Shown here one piece after another: positions 8,802 through 16,480 of a stretch of DNA of 64,000 bases. Numbering within the stretch: position 1 is the first letter of the stretch; every line of letters begins with the position of its first letter. A model generated the notes under the pieces. That model saw nothing but the letters and a program-made list of their open reading frames with translations, made no database searches and was not told the DNA's origin. Location: positions 2,232,001 through 2,296,000 of the forward strand of contig NZ_SHLC01000001.1 in the NCBI RefSeq assembly GCF_004217495.1. The letters are read 5' to 3'. Origin of the DNA: Microterricola gilva (GTDB taxonomy: Bacteria; Actinomycetota; Actinomycetes; Actinomycetales; Microbacteriaceae). A program made the translations under genes and the position numbers.

Positions 8802-10133
8802 TCACGGTGCAGGCAGGATGTTCTGATTGCCCTGGAAGACGTTGCCGGGATCGAACTCCGCCTTGATCCGTGCCAGGCGGGTGTAGTTCTCCTCGCCGAA
8901 GGCCGCGCGGATGCGCTCCTGCCCCTCGTTGCCGATGAAGTTCAGGTAGACGCCGCCATTCGTGTGCGGAGCGATGTTCCGCCGGAATTCACGCGCCCAG
9001 GCGATGTTCTCCTCCGTGCCCTCCGGACCCTCCCACATCGCGAATGGATGCGAGACCCAGCGGGCACCGCGGTTGGCGAGCGGCGTCGCCCCGTCCGCGC
9101 CGCGCGCGATGGCACCGCCCCATGGCACGAGCAGTTGCTGCGAATTCTCGGATCGGCGACTGTGCCCGGAGGCGAGGAAGGCGTCGACGGCGGCATCGGG
9201 GAACGCGTCGTGATAGTCGGCCGTCCAGTAGTTGTAGAGCCCTGGCGGGTCGTCGATCATGCACTGGAAGTCGGCGTAGCCCATCGCGTCGACGAGGTCG
9301 ACCGCCGGCTGCAGCTCACGCAGCGGCCGGACCGCCTCGATGCCCTCCTCGACAGGGCCGGCGTAGACGAGCCCGACCGAGACGACCGGCTGACCCTGGA
9401 GGTGTTCCGGCACGAACTCCTCCGGCGGGGCGGTGAGGCAGATCAGCGCGGACCCCAGGGCGTCCGGCGCGTCGACGGCGAAGTCCCGGTAGGCCAGGGT
9501 CACGGCCCGCCCCTCGCTCTCCGGCCAGAGCATCAGGCCGGCCAACACGAGCGGCCCGAGCTCGTGCAACGCGAAGGTGAGCGAGGTCACGACACCGAAG
9601 TTGCCGCCGCCGCCGTGCAGCGCCCAGAACAGATCCGGGTTCTCCTCTGCGCTGGCGTGCACACGCTCACCGCCGGCGGTCACGAGGTCGACGGCCAGCA
9701 GGTTGTCACAGGCCAGGCCGTACGACCGTTCGAGCCAGCCGGAACCGCCGCCGAGGGTGAGCCCGCTCACGCCCGTCGTCGACACCCGCCCGCCCGTCGT
9801 GGCGAGCCCGTGCTGCTGCGTTGCGCGGTCGAACTCGCCCCAGGTGAGGCCGGCGCCGACCGTCACCGTGCGCGCCTCCCTGTCGACCAGGGCACCCTTC
9901 ATCGGGCGCACATCGATGACGAGCCCGTCGTCGATCGTCGACATACCGGCGACCGAGTGCCCGCCGGACCTGACAGCGACGGCATGTCCGTGCGCCGAGG
10001 CCCAGGCGAGAGCCTCTGCGACGTCGGTGGCGTCGGAACAGGCGGCGATGACCGCAGGGCGGCTGTCGATCATTGCGTTGAACAGGGCGCGAGAGTCGTC
10101 ATAGTCCTCGGCGCCCGGGGTGATCCATTTCAT
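8802..10133 (-). CDS. FAD-linked oxidase of the berberine-bridge (BBE/VAO) family
   Basis: A 443-residue flavoenzyme. Seen: N-terminal PCMH-type FAD-binding domain with VRSGGHSVAGMST, in which the histidine is the usual covalent FAD attachment site, then STTGVSGLTLGGGSGWL and the dinucleotide motif LHGGGGNFGVVTS. The C-terminal berberine-bridge segment reads YLNFIGNEG... and ends DPGNVFQGNQNI. No second cysteinyl FAD link is obvious. The ATG at 10131-10133 gives the canonical N-terminus; a frame continuing to 10484 crosses the divergent small gene and is not real. Such enzymes oxidise sugars, alcohols or secondary metabolites; the substrate is unknown. It is one of several flavin-linked genes between pnp and rpsO. 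Confidence 0.88.
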   Translation of the reverse strand: MKWITPGAEDYDDSRALFNAMIDSRPAVIAACSDATDVAEALAWASAHGHAVAVRSGGHSVAGMSTIDDGLVIDVRPMKGALVDREARTVTVGAGLTWGEFDRATQQHGLATTGGRVSTTGVSGLTLGGGSGWLERSYGLACDNLLAVDLVTAGGERVHASAEENPDLFWALHGGGGNFGVVTSLTFALHELGPLVLAGLMLWPESEGRAVTLAYRDFAVDAPDALGSALICLTAPPEEFVPEHLQGQPVVSVGLVYAGPVEEGIEAVRPLRELQPAVDLVDAMGYADFQCMIDDPPGLYNYWTADYHDAFPDAAVDAFLASGHSRRSENSQQLLVPWGGAIARGADGATPLANRGARWVSHPFAMWEGPEGTEENIAWAREFRRNIAPHTNGGVYLNFIGNEGQERIRAAFGEENYTRLARIKAEFDPGNVFQGNQNILPAP

Positions 10134-10274
10134 GGTTGGCCTCCATGCATGAGCGATCCCCCACCGTGCGATGCTACGCCGACACGCTCCAGCACAACAG
10201 GGATCCGATCGCGCTCTCTGGCACGCGCGCAGCGGTTCGGCCGTACTCCGCCGCACGCGTGGCAGACTGTGCAC

Positions 10275-10466
10275 ATGAGTTCCGAAGAACAGAACGCCAC
10301 CAGCGCGGCAGAAGAGACCAAGCGCAAGTTCCGAGAGGCGTTGGAGCGCAAGCAGAAGGCGGCCAGCCAGGGCAAGGGTGAATCCCACCTTGACGGCAAG
10401 GGTGCGGCAGGCCGCAGCCAGGGCTCGGCCTCCCACCAGCGCGAGTTCCGTCGCAAGAGCGGCTGA
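10275..10466 (+). CDS. Small DUF5302-family protein
   Basis: A 63-residue, highly charged, probably cytosolic and partly disordered protein (MSSEEQNATSAAEETKRKF...HQREFRRKSG). It matches the short actinobacterial DUF5302 family as I remember it: an acidic start, a Lys/Arg/Glu helix, a Gly/Ser/Lys linker, and an ending with Arg/Lys. Function unknown. The ATG at 10275 is divergent from the FAD-linked oxidase gene. The gene ends 20 bp before a strong hairpin (10487-10518) shared with the convergent reductase gene, so it is probably a single-gene unit. Confidence 0.75.
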   Translation: MSSEEQNATSAAEETKRKFREALERKQKAASQGKGESHLDGKGAAGRSQGSASHQREFRRKSG

Positions 10467-10486
10467 TCCAGCCTCACAACACACGA

Positions 10487-10518
10487 ATGCCCCGCCCTCG
10501 ATCTCGAGGGCGGGGCAT
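10487..10518. terminator. Bidirectional terminator
   Basis: Perfect 14-bp stem ATGCCCCGCCCTCG / CGAGGGCGGGGCAT with a 4-base loop, lying between the convergent DUF5302 gene and the FMN reductase gene and followed by TCGTTGTT on the plus strand. Confidence 0.8.
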
Positions 10519-10539
10519 CGTTGTTCCTGGACTGTGGTC

Positions 10540-11166
10540 CTAGCTGGGCTGGAAGCCGCCCACCCCGCTCATCACCGAGTCGAACCCGAACGGGTCGCGG
10601 ATCTGCGAGGAGCGATCGGAGTCGTGCATCAGCGCGGCCAGCTCGCCGGCCGCCCGCTCGATACGGTTCGGCAACGTCTTCACCGAGTCGGCGCTCTCGC
10701 CCCAGTCCCCCGTCGCGGCGAACACGCCTGTTGTCGCGACGTTCGCGTGCAGGTAGGTGAACATCGGCCGCAGCGCGTAGTCGAGGGCGAGCGAGTGCCG
10801 CGGCGTCCCGGCCGTCGCCCCGATGACGACGGGCATGTCGGTGAGCGACTGGTTGTCGATCACGTCGAAGAACGACTTGAACAGCCCGCTGTAGCTGGTC
10901 GTGAAGATCGGCGTCACGGCAATCAGTCCGTCGGCGCCGGTGACGGCGTCGATCACGGCCTCGAGCTTGGGGCTCGGGAAGCCGGTGAGCATGTTGTTCA
11001 TGATGTCGCTGGCGACATCACGCAGCTCAACGGTGGTCACCTCGACCTCGAAGCCCTGCTCGCGCAGGCGCGAGCTGGTTGCCGCCGCGAGGTGGTCGGC
11101 GAGCATCCGCGTCGAGGACGGCTGGCTGAGCCCGGCCGAGATGACGGCCAGTTTGCGAACGGTCAT
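10540..11166 (-). CDS. NADPH-dependent FMN reductase, CE1759 type (partner of the adjacent LLM oxygenase)
   Basis: A 208-residue flavodoxin-fold FMN reductase. Seen: an N-terminal phosphate-binding strand-loop VISAGLSQPSSTRMLAD, then ITVTP-like VTPIFTTSYSGLFKSFFDV and PVVIGATAGTPRHSLALDY. The sequence fits the CE1759 family, named for always sitting beside a luciferase-like monooxygenase. Here it starts 2 bp after the stop of exactly such a gene (11169-12332), so the two are co-transcribed and probably co-translated. The inferred role is to supply reduced FMN to that oxygenase. The natural substrate of the pair is unknown. Confidence 0.85.
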   Translation of the reverse strand: MTVRKLAVISAGLSQPSSTRMLADHLAAATSSRLREQGFEVEVTTVELRDVASDIMNNMLTGFPSPKLEAVIDAVTGADGLIAVTPIFTTSYSGLFKSFFDVIDNQSLTDMPVVIGATAGTPRHSLALDYALRPMFTYLHANVATTGVFAATGDWGESADSVKTLPNRIERAAGELAALMHDSDRSSQIRDPFGFDSVMSGVGGFQPS

Positions 11167-11168
11167 GA

Positions 11169-12332
11169 CTACGCTCCCGTCGAGGTCGAGGTGGTTGCAC
11201 CGAGGCCGAATGCGGCGCCGGACGCGGCCGGCACGGCATCCGGGGCCGCACTGGCCGCAGCGTTCTTGGCTGCCAACAGCGAGGCGTGGGTCGGAGCGTC
11301 AGGCACTCCCGGTGCACGGCGGGCGTCGAACTCGCGGCGCAGCGTCGGCAGCACCTCGCTGCCGAGCAGGTCGAGCTGCTCGAGCACGGTCTTCAGCGGC
11401 AGGCCGGCGTGGTCCATCAGGAACAGCTGGCGCTGGTAGTCGCCGACGTAGTCGCGGAAGCCCAGCGTCTTGTCGATGATCTCCTGCGGGCTGCCGACGG
11501 TCAGCGGCGTCTGGCTGGTGAACTCCTCGAGGCTCGGGCCGTGGCCGTACACGGGCGCGTTGTCGAAGTAGGGGCGGAACGCCGCCTTGGCCTCCTGCGA
11601 GGTCTTGCCGATGAAGATCTGACCGCCGAGTCCGACGATCGCCTGGTCGGCGCTGCCGTGGCCGTGGTGCTCGAAGCGCTGGCGGTAGAACGCGACCATC
11701 TTCTGGGTGTGGGATGCCGGCCAGAAGATGTGGTTGGCGAAGAAACCGTCACCGTAGAAGGCGGCCTGCTCGGCGATCTCGGGGCTCCGGATCGAGCCGT
11801 GCCAGACGAACGGGGGCACGTCATCCAGCGGGCGCGGCGTGGACTGGAAGCCCTGCAGCGGGGTGCGGAACTGGCCGCTCCAGTCAACGAAGTCCTCGCG
11901 CCAGAGTCGGCGGAGCAGCGCGTAGTTCTCGAGCGCGAGCTCGATGCCCTGGCGGATGTCCTTGCCGAACCACGGGTAGACCGGGCCGGTGTTGCCGCGG
12001 CCGAGGGTCAGGTCGACGCGGCCGTCTGCCAGATGCTGCAGCATCGCGAAGTCCTCGGCGATCTTCACCGGGTCGTTCGTGGTGATGAGCGTGGTCGCGG
12101 TGGAGAGGTGCAGGGTGCTGGTCTGGGCCGCGATCGACGCAAGCGTGGTCGTCGGCGAGGAGGACCAGAAGGGCGGGTTGTGGTGCTCGCCGAGCGCGAA
12201 GACGTCGAGGCCGACCTCTTCCGCGTGCTTGGCGATGGCGACCGTCGCCTTGATGCGCTCGTTCTCACTCGGGGTCTTGCCCGTTGTGGGGTCCTGCGTG
12301 ATGTCACTGACGGTGAAGAGTCCGAACTGCAT
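11169..12332 (-). CDS. Luciferase-like FMN-dependent monooxygenase, CE1758 family
   Basis: A 387-residue LLM-class flavin monooxygenase. Seen: the TIM-barrel start MQFGLFTVSDIT, DVFALGEHHNPPF with the conserved EHH, a barrel strand LHLSTATTLITTNDPVK, and GRVDLTLGRGNTGPVYPWFG. The C-terminal 45 residues are an Ala/Thr/Ser-rich tail that the fold does not need. The ATG at 12330-12332 has AGAAGGAG twelve bases upstream; an in-frame start at 12479 only adds non-conserved sequence. First gene of a two-gene unit with its FMN reductase. A 14-bp palindrome lies about 50 bp upstream and may be an operator. Substrate unknown. Confidence 0.87.
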   Translation of the reverse strand: MQFGLFTVSDITQDPTTGKTPSENERIKATVAIAKHAEEVGLDVFALGEHHNPPFWSSSPTTTLASIAAQTSTLHLSTATTLITTNDPVKIAEDFAMLQHLADGRVDLTLGRGNTGPVYPWFGKDIRQGIELALENYALLRRLWREDFVDWSGQFRTPLQGFQSTPRPLDDVPPFVWHGSIRSPEIAEQAAFYGDGFFANHIFWPASHTQKMVAFYRQRFEHHGHGSADQAIVGLGGQIFIGKTSQEAKAAFRPYFDNAPVYGHGPSLEEFTSQTPLTVGSPQEIIDKTLGFRDYVGDYQRQLFLMDHAGLPLKTVLEQLDLLGSEVLPTLRREFDARRAPGVPDAPTHASLLAAKNAAASAAPDAVPAASGAAFGLGATTSTSTGA

Positions 12333-12380
12333 GGCGAACGCCCGCTCCTTCTCTCGCGTGGTGCGAGTACACAATCTATC

Positions 12381-12394
12381 CATGCGTTTGCATG
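12381..12394. promoter_or_regulatory. Palindrome upstream of the LLM/FMN reductase pair
   Basis: CATGCGTTTGCATG, 5-bp arms (CATGC/GCATG) around GTTT, 49-62 bp upstream of the oxygenase start, where a promoter or operator would be expected. No regulator gene is adjacent. Confidence 0.35.
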
Positions 12395-12512
12395 TAGTTG
12401 AGATAACGGATGCCGGCCCCGCGGTATTCCCGCGACATCCGCATCGCTTTCTCGCGACACGGCACGCGCCTCGGAACACGCCTCGAACACACCTCAGGGC
12501 AGCACTCAGACG

Positions 12513-14024
12513 CTACTCGCTCGCGTTCGCCTTCGTGGCCGCGGCCTGCTCGGCGGCCTGCTGCTTGCCGAGCAGCGAGTGCCGCTTGCTGTAGCCGAAG
12601 TAGACGATGAGGCCGAGAGCGAGCCAGACGAGGAAGCGCACCCAGGTGAGCGTCGTCAGGTTGAGCATCAGCCAGACGCAGAGCGCGGCCGAGAGGATCG
12701 GGAGCACGGGCGACCACGGAACCTTGTAGGCGCGCGGCAGATCGGGGCGCTTCTTGCGCAGCACCACGACGGCGATGCTCACCAGCACGAAGGCGGAGAG
12801 CGTTCCGATGTTGATCATCTCCTCGAGCACCGACACGTCGGTGAGCCCGGCCAGCAGCGCGACCATCAGACCGACGAGGATCTGCACGCGCGCCGGCGTG
12901 TGGCGCTTGTCGGAGGTGCGGCTCATCCACTGCGGCAGCAGGCCGTCGCGGCTCATGGCGAAGAGCACGCGGGCCAGGCCGAGCAGCAGCACCATGATCA
13001 CCGTGGTGAGGCCGGCGAGGATGCCGATGGAGATCACCTGGGCCGCCCAGCCGGCGCCGACCTCGACGAATGCCGTCGCGAGGCTGGGGTCGTCGGCATC
13101 CGCGAGAACCGTGTACGGCACCATGCCGGTCAGCACCAGGCTGACCCCGATGTAGAGCACGCTGACGATGGCGAGGCCGCCGAAGATGCCGCGAGGCAGG
13201 GTGCGCTGCGGGTTCTTCACCTCCTCGGCGGACGTCGCGACGACGTCGAATCCGATGAAGGCGAAGAACACGATGGATGCCCCGGCGAGGAGCCCGAAGA
13301 TCCCGTACTGGGCCGGCGCCGCCCCGGTCATGAAGGAGAACAGGGACTGCGCCCAGGCATCCCCCTCCCCCGGAGCACTCGGCACGGCGGGCGGGATGAA
13401 CGGCGTGTAGTTGGCGGGGTTGATGAAGAAGGCGCCGACGACGATGACGAAGAGCACGATCGCGACCTTGATGATCGTGAACACCGCACCGACGCGCGAG
13501 CTGAGCTTGGTGCCGAGCACGAGCAGGGCCGTGAAGATCGCCACGATCAGGAACGCGCCCCAGCTGACGTCGAGGCCGAGCACGGGGATCGTCGCTGGAA
13601 CATCCCAGTTCCAGAGTTCGAACACATTGCTGAGGTAGATGCCCCAGTACTTGGCGATCACGGCGCCGGCCGTGAGCATCTCGAGGATGAGGTCCCATCC
13701 GATGATCCAGGCCAGCAGCTCGCCGAGCGTCGCGTAGGTGTAGGTGTATGCCGATCCAGCGACGGGGATCGTCGAGGCGAACTCGGCGTAACACATGATC
13801 GCGAGGGCGCACGTGATCGCGGCGAGCACGAAGGCGACGGTCACGGAGGGTCCCGCGTACTCGCCAGCGGCCTTGGCCCCGACAGAGAAGATTCCGGCGC
13901 CGACCGCGACGGCCACACCCATGATCATCAGGTCGAACGTGCCCAGCGAGCGTTTGAGGCTTCGATGCTCGAGGTGGGAGTCGGCCAGTGAGGCCTCGAT
14001 GCTCTTGGTGCGCCATATCGACAT
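12513..14024 (-). CDS. APC-family amino acid permease (cationic amino acid transporter type)
   Basis: A 503-residue integral membrane permease of the amino acid-polyamine-organocation superfamily. Seen: a cytosolic start SIEASLADSHLEHRSLKRSLGT typical of the CAT-like branch (which includes YfnA), TM1 with GVAVAVGAGIFSVGAKAAGEYAGPS, AEFASTIPVAGSAYTYTYATLGE, and FFAFIGFDVVATSAEEVKNPQRTLPRGI in the TM6-TM7 region; 12 or more hydrophobic segments in all. I chose the ATG at 14022-14024; an ATG at 14171 would add a non-conserved polar stretch. It ends with a Lys/Ala/Glu-rich tail. Probably single-gene transcription. Substrate not determinable; arginine, lysine or other amino acids are likely. Confidence 0.9.
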   Translation of the reverse strand: MSIWRTKSIEASLADSHLEHRSLKRSLGTFDLMIMGVAVAVGAGIFSVGAKAAGEYAGPSVTVAFVLAAITCALAIMCYAEFASTIPVAGSAYTYTYATLGELLAWIIGWDLILEMLTAGAVIAKYWGIYLSNVFELWNWDVPATIPVLGLDVSWGAFLIVAIFTALLVLGTKLSSRVGAVFTIIKVAIVLFVIVVGAFFINPANYTPFIPPAVPSAPGEGDAWAQSLFSFMTGAAPAQYGIFGLLAGASIVFFAFIGFDVVATSAEEVKNPQRTLPRGIFGGLAIVSVLYIGVSLVLTGMVPYTVLADADDPSLATAFVEVGAGWAAQVISIGILAGLTTVIMVLLLGLARVLFAMSRDGLLPQWMSRTSDKRHTPARVQILVGLMVALLAGLTDVSVLEEMINIGTLSAFVLVSIAVVVLRKKRPDLPRAYKVPWSPVLPILSAALCVWLMLNLTTLTWVRFLVWLALGLIVYFGYSKRHSLLGKQQAAEQAAATKANASE

Positions 14025-14174
14025 AGACCTGAGAATATCTTGACTCTCCCATTGCGGTCGACAGACGGGGGCTTGCGGATGCCGCTGGCACAGTGCAGCG
14101 TTGAGTCTGTTTCGCCCCGTCTGCTCCACGCAGATGCGTCCCAGCACTCCCTCCACCAGAAAGTGAGCCAATCA

Positions 14175-14594
14175 ATGCCCAGCATGATCTTCGTGAACCT
14201 GGCCGTTGACGACCTGCAGCGTTCGCGCGACTTCTACAGTGCGCTCGGCTACGGCATCAACGACAATTTCTCCGATGAGAACGCGATCTGCGTGGTGATC
14301 AGCGACGCCATCTACGCGATGCTGCTCAAGCCGGACTTCTTCAAGACGTTCACGACGAAGGAGCTCATCGACGCGCAGAGCAGCGTGCAGGTGCTGAACG
14401 CGCTGGACGAGCCCAGCCGCGCCGAGGTCGACACCCATGTCGACAAGGCGATCGCGGCCGGCGGTACCGAGACTCGCGACGCGCAGGACATGGGCTTCAT
14501 GTACAGCCGCGCGTATGCGGACCCGGACGGGCACATCTGGGAGATCATGTGGATGGACGAGCAGGCCGCGCAGGACGGCCCGCCAGCCGAGTAG
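14175..14594 (+). CDS. VOC (glyoxalase/bleomycin-resistance fold) family protein
   Basis: A 139-residue single VOC module pair. Seen: MIFVNLAVDDLQRSRDFYSALGYGIN at the start, a middle KELIDAQSSVQVLNAL, and AYADPDGHIWEIMWMD at the end with the family His/Glu metal-type position. This subgroup is usually annotated as VOC family protein or extradiol-dioxygenase-like, without a known substrate. The ATG at 14175 is used; an internal ATG at 14184 is possible. It converges with the next LLM gene, the two stop codons being separated by one base. Confidence 0.8.
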   Translation: MPSMIFVNLAVDDLQRSRDFYSALGYGINDNFSDENAICVVISDAIYAMLLKPDFFKTFTTKELIDAQSSVQVLNALDEPSRAEVDTHVDKAIAAGGTETRDAQDMGFMYSRAYADPDGHIWEIMWMDEQAAQDGPPAE

Positions 14595-14595
14595 T

Positions 14596-15522
14596 TCAGC
14601 GCAGGGCCGGGATCCGCGCGGCAGCCTCCTCGAGCACGCGCTCGGAGCCCGCGTAGATCCCGTCCGCGCGCGGCCAGTGCACCATCACGTCGGTGAAGCC
14701 GAGCTCGGCCGCCCGGCCGACGCTGTCTTCGAAGCTGCCGATGCTCTCCAGCGCGAACTGACCGCCGGAGTCGAGCGAGAGGCTGCGTCCGAAGTCGCTC
14801 GCGTCGATGCCGGCGGCGTCGGACACCTCGGTCATGCGCGCACTCAGCGCCGCGACGCCCTGCCACCATTCCTCGCCGACGAGACCGTCCGGCCCGGTCG
14901 TGACCCAGCCTTGGCCGAGGCGGGCAGCGAGCCGCATGCTGCGCGGTCCGTTCGCTGCCATCAGGAAGGGCATCCGCGGCCGTTGCGTCGGCTCCCCCAC
15001 CATGCGTGCGCCGTACGCCGTGTACCAGTCGTCGGAGAACGAGATTCCGGCCGGTGCACTGTTCTCTGCCGTGTCCTCGCGCTCAGCCGCCTCCGCGCCC
15101 CGCTCGCCGCGCAGCAACAGGTCGAGGCCCTCGGCGAATGCCGCGAAGCGGTCGAAACGCTGCCGCGGCGTGAAATCCTCCTGACCGAGCACGAAGGCGT
15201 CGAAGCCCGTTCCGCCGGAGCCGAGGCCCAACGTGAATCGTCCTCCGGAGATCTGATCCAGTGTCGCCAGGTCCTTGGCGAAAGGCACCGGATGCCGGTA
15301 GTTCGGTGAGGCAACGAAGGTGCCGAGCCGGATCGTCTCTGTGACCATCGCAGCGGCCGTCAACGTCGGCACGGTCGCGTGCCATCGCTCATCGGAGAGG
15401 CTGCGCCACGACAGGTGGTCGTAGGTCCAGGCATGGTCGAAGCCGAGCTGTTCGGCGCCACGCCAGTAGCGGGCGGCATCCGGCCAGTCGTGCTGGGGAA
15501 GGATCACAATTCCAAAGCGCAT
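14596..15522 (-). CDS. LLM-class flavin-dependent oxidoreductase
   Basis: A 308-residue single-domain luciferase-like protein. Seen: MRFGIVILPQ, EQLGFDHAWTYDHLSWR, TETIRLGTFVASPNYRHPV, and LDQISGGRFTLGLGSGGTGFDA, the usual barrel and phosphate-loop features. It may use FMN or F420; the sequence does not settle this by eye. It is a second, unrelated LLM enzyme in the pnp-rpsO interval, without an adjacent reductase. Single-gene unit converging with the VOC gene. Confidence 0.85.
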   Translation of the reverse strand: MRFGIVILPQHDWPDAARYWRGAEQLGFDHAWTYDHLSWRSLSDERWHATVPTLTAAAMVTETIRLGTFVASPNYRHPVPFAKDLATLDQISGGRFTLGLGSGGTGFDAFVLGQEDFTPRQRFDRFAAFAEGLDLLLRGERGAEAAEREDTAENSAPAGISFSDDWYTAYGARMVGEPTQRPRMPFLMAANGPRSMRLAARLGQGWVTTGPDGLVGEEWWQGVAALSARMTEVSDAAGIDASDFGRSLSLDSGGQFALESIGSFEDSVGRAAELGFTDVMVHWPRADGIYAGSERVLEEAAARIPALR

Positions 15523-15594
15523 GAGCCGAGCCTACGCAGCGGCGGTGCGGCATTGGGGTTCGCCGCACCGCCACCACGCAGCCCGATCGCCCGC

Positions 15595-15765
15595 CTACGC
15601 CGCGCGACCGAACAGACGGGAGAGCAAGGACGGCGCCTTCGGCTCGTTCTCGTGCCCGCCGCAGCGATCGGCACGGGCGACCCCGCGCATCACCGAGTCA
15701 ACGTGCTGGCCGCACCCGGCCCACGTCGTCTTGCCACACTGATTACACTTCACCGCTCGGCACAC
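15595..15765 (-). CDS. 56-residue cysteine-rich protein (CGKTTWAGCG family), behind tandem CsoR-type boxes
   Basis: A small cytosolic protein starting at a GTG (15763-15765). It reads CRAVKCNQCGKTTWAGCGQH, continues with VDSVMRGVARADRCGGH, and ends in a basic SLLSRLFGRAA. Five of its six cysteines (CxxC, then WAGC, then RCGGH) and two histidines resemble a metal-binding knuckle. I recall short uncharacterised proteins of this pattern from other actinobacteria and from eukaryotes, but no function. Two perfect CsoR-type operator boxes lie 34-67 bp upstream, suggesting copper- or thiol-responsive expression. The frame is short, but the cysteine pattern and conservation make it convincing. Confidence 0.75.
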   Translation of the reverse strand: MCRAVKCNQCGKTTWAGCGQHVDSVMRGVARADRCGGHENEPKAPSLLSRLFGRAA

Positions 15766-15798
15766 CCGAAACCACTCTCTGTCGAACCATCATTGAAA

Positions 15799-15813
15799 AT
15801 ACCCTAGGGGTAT
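15799..15813. promoter_or_regulatory. CsoR-type operator, copy 1
   Basis: ATACCCTAGGGGTAT, 6-bp arms ATACCC/GGGTAT. The pattern of G/C tracts around a central TAG flanked by AT is that of CsoR/RcnR-family operators. It is 34 bp upstream of the small cysteine-rich gene. Confidence 0.65.
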
Positions 15814-15817
15814 TCAA

Positions 15818-15832
15818 ATACCCTAGGGGTAT
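15818..15832. promoter_or_regulatory. CsoR-type operator, copy 2
   Basis: A second exact copy of ATACCCTAGGGGTAT, 19 bp (about two helical turns) from the first, so two repressor tetramers could sit side by side. Confidence 0.65.
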
Positions 15833-15893
15833 CAATCTGAGTAGTACCCGTGTGCGCCGCTTCCCCGCAGCGGCCAACGCTGACCGCAAAACA

Positions 15894-15927
15894 AAACGGG
15901 CCGCCACCCGAAGGTGACGACCCGTTT
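15894..15927 (-). terminator. Terminator of rpsO
   Basis: AAACGGG/CCCGTTT stem (15894-15900 and 15921-15927) with an inner CACC-CGAA-GGTG hairpin. Read leftward it ends in GTTTTGTTTT, a good T-tract, 47 bp after the rpsO stop. Confidence 0.85.
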
Positions 15928-15973
15928 CGTAAGAAGTTCGCGTATCAGCGAAGATCCACCGTTTCGGCTGCGA

Positions 15974-16243
15974 CTAGCGGCGCAGTCCGAGACGTTCGAT
16001 GAGCGAGCGGTAACGGTTGATGTCGACGTCGGAGAGGTATCCGAGCAGACGACGACGCTGGCCGACCAGGAGGAGCAGTCCACGACGCGAGTGGTGGTCG
16101 TGCTTGTGCTCCTTGAGGTGCTCCGTGAGGTCCTTGATGCGACGCGTCAGCATCGCAACCTGAACCTCGGGGGATCCGGTGTCACCGGGGTGGGTCGCGT
16201 ACTCTTCGATGATCGCCTTCTTGACATCTGCTTCGAGTGCCAT
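15974..16243 (-). CDS. rpsO: 30S ribosomal protein S15
   Basis: Ribosomal protein S15, 89 aa, the usual length; a primary binder of the 16S rRNA central domain. Seen: [55 protein letters not shown] and [21 protein letters not shown], the full S15 signature. The ATG at 16243 follows AAAAGGGGAT. A possible promoter lies 91 bp upstream, and a terminator with a T-tract lies downstream. In most actinobacteria pnp follows directly; here it does not. Confidence 0.98.
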   Translation of the reverse strand: MALEADVKKAIIEEYATHPGDTGSPEVQVAMLTRRIKDLTEHLKEHKHDHHSRRGLLLLVGQRRRLLGYLSDVDINRYRSLIERLGLRR

Positions 16244-16333
16244 AAATTGATCCCCTTTTCTCTCATTGCGCGGTGCCCGGGGCAGGATGCCTGGGCTCTC
16301 TTTATCCGCGGCCGTTCAGACGGCAACCTCAAG

Positions 16334-16339
16334 AGTTTA
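16334..16339 (-). promoter_or_regulatory. Possible rpsO -10 box
   Basis: Read leftward, TGCTAAACT is an extended -10-like element 91 bp upstream of the rpsO start. No strong -35 is seen. Confidence 0.3.
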
Positions 16340-16355
16340 GCAGAGTTATCGGGCA

Positions 16356-16419
16356 GGAATCCCCGCTGGGTCCGGCTGCGCAGGCACCGGAATCCCCGCT
16401 GGGTCCGGCTGCACAGGCA
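16356..16419. repeat. 33-bp direct duplication upstream of rpsO
   Basis: GGAATCCCCGCTGGGTCCGG followed by CTGC(G/A)CAGGCA occurs at 16356-16386 and again at 16389-16419, with one mismatch. No gene frame is supported here. Confidence 0.8.
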
Positions 16420-16480
16420 GGCGTCAGACCCTCGGGCGACGCGTCTTCTCACGCCGGCTCGGTGCGCCGACGCCCACTCT

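Noticed and set aside
12579-13991. A 470-codon plus-strand frame over the APC permease gene, and similar long frames over the ABC ATPase, PrsW-like, citrate synthase and E2 genes
   Set aside because: All are antisense shadows with His/Arg/Asp/Gly-rich, non-hydrophobic composition and no families.
15799-15832. CRISPR-like or integration repeat at the two ATACCCTAGGGGTAT copies
   Set aside because: Only two copies, each palindromic, with a 4-bp spacer; they match CsoR operators far better.
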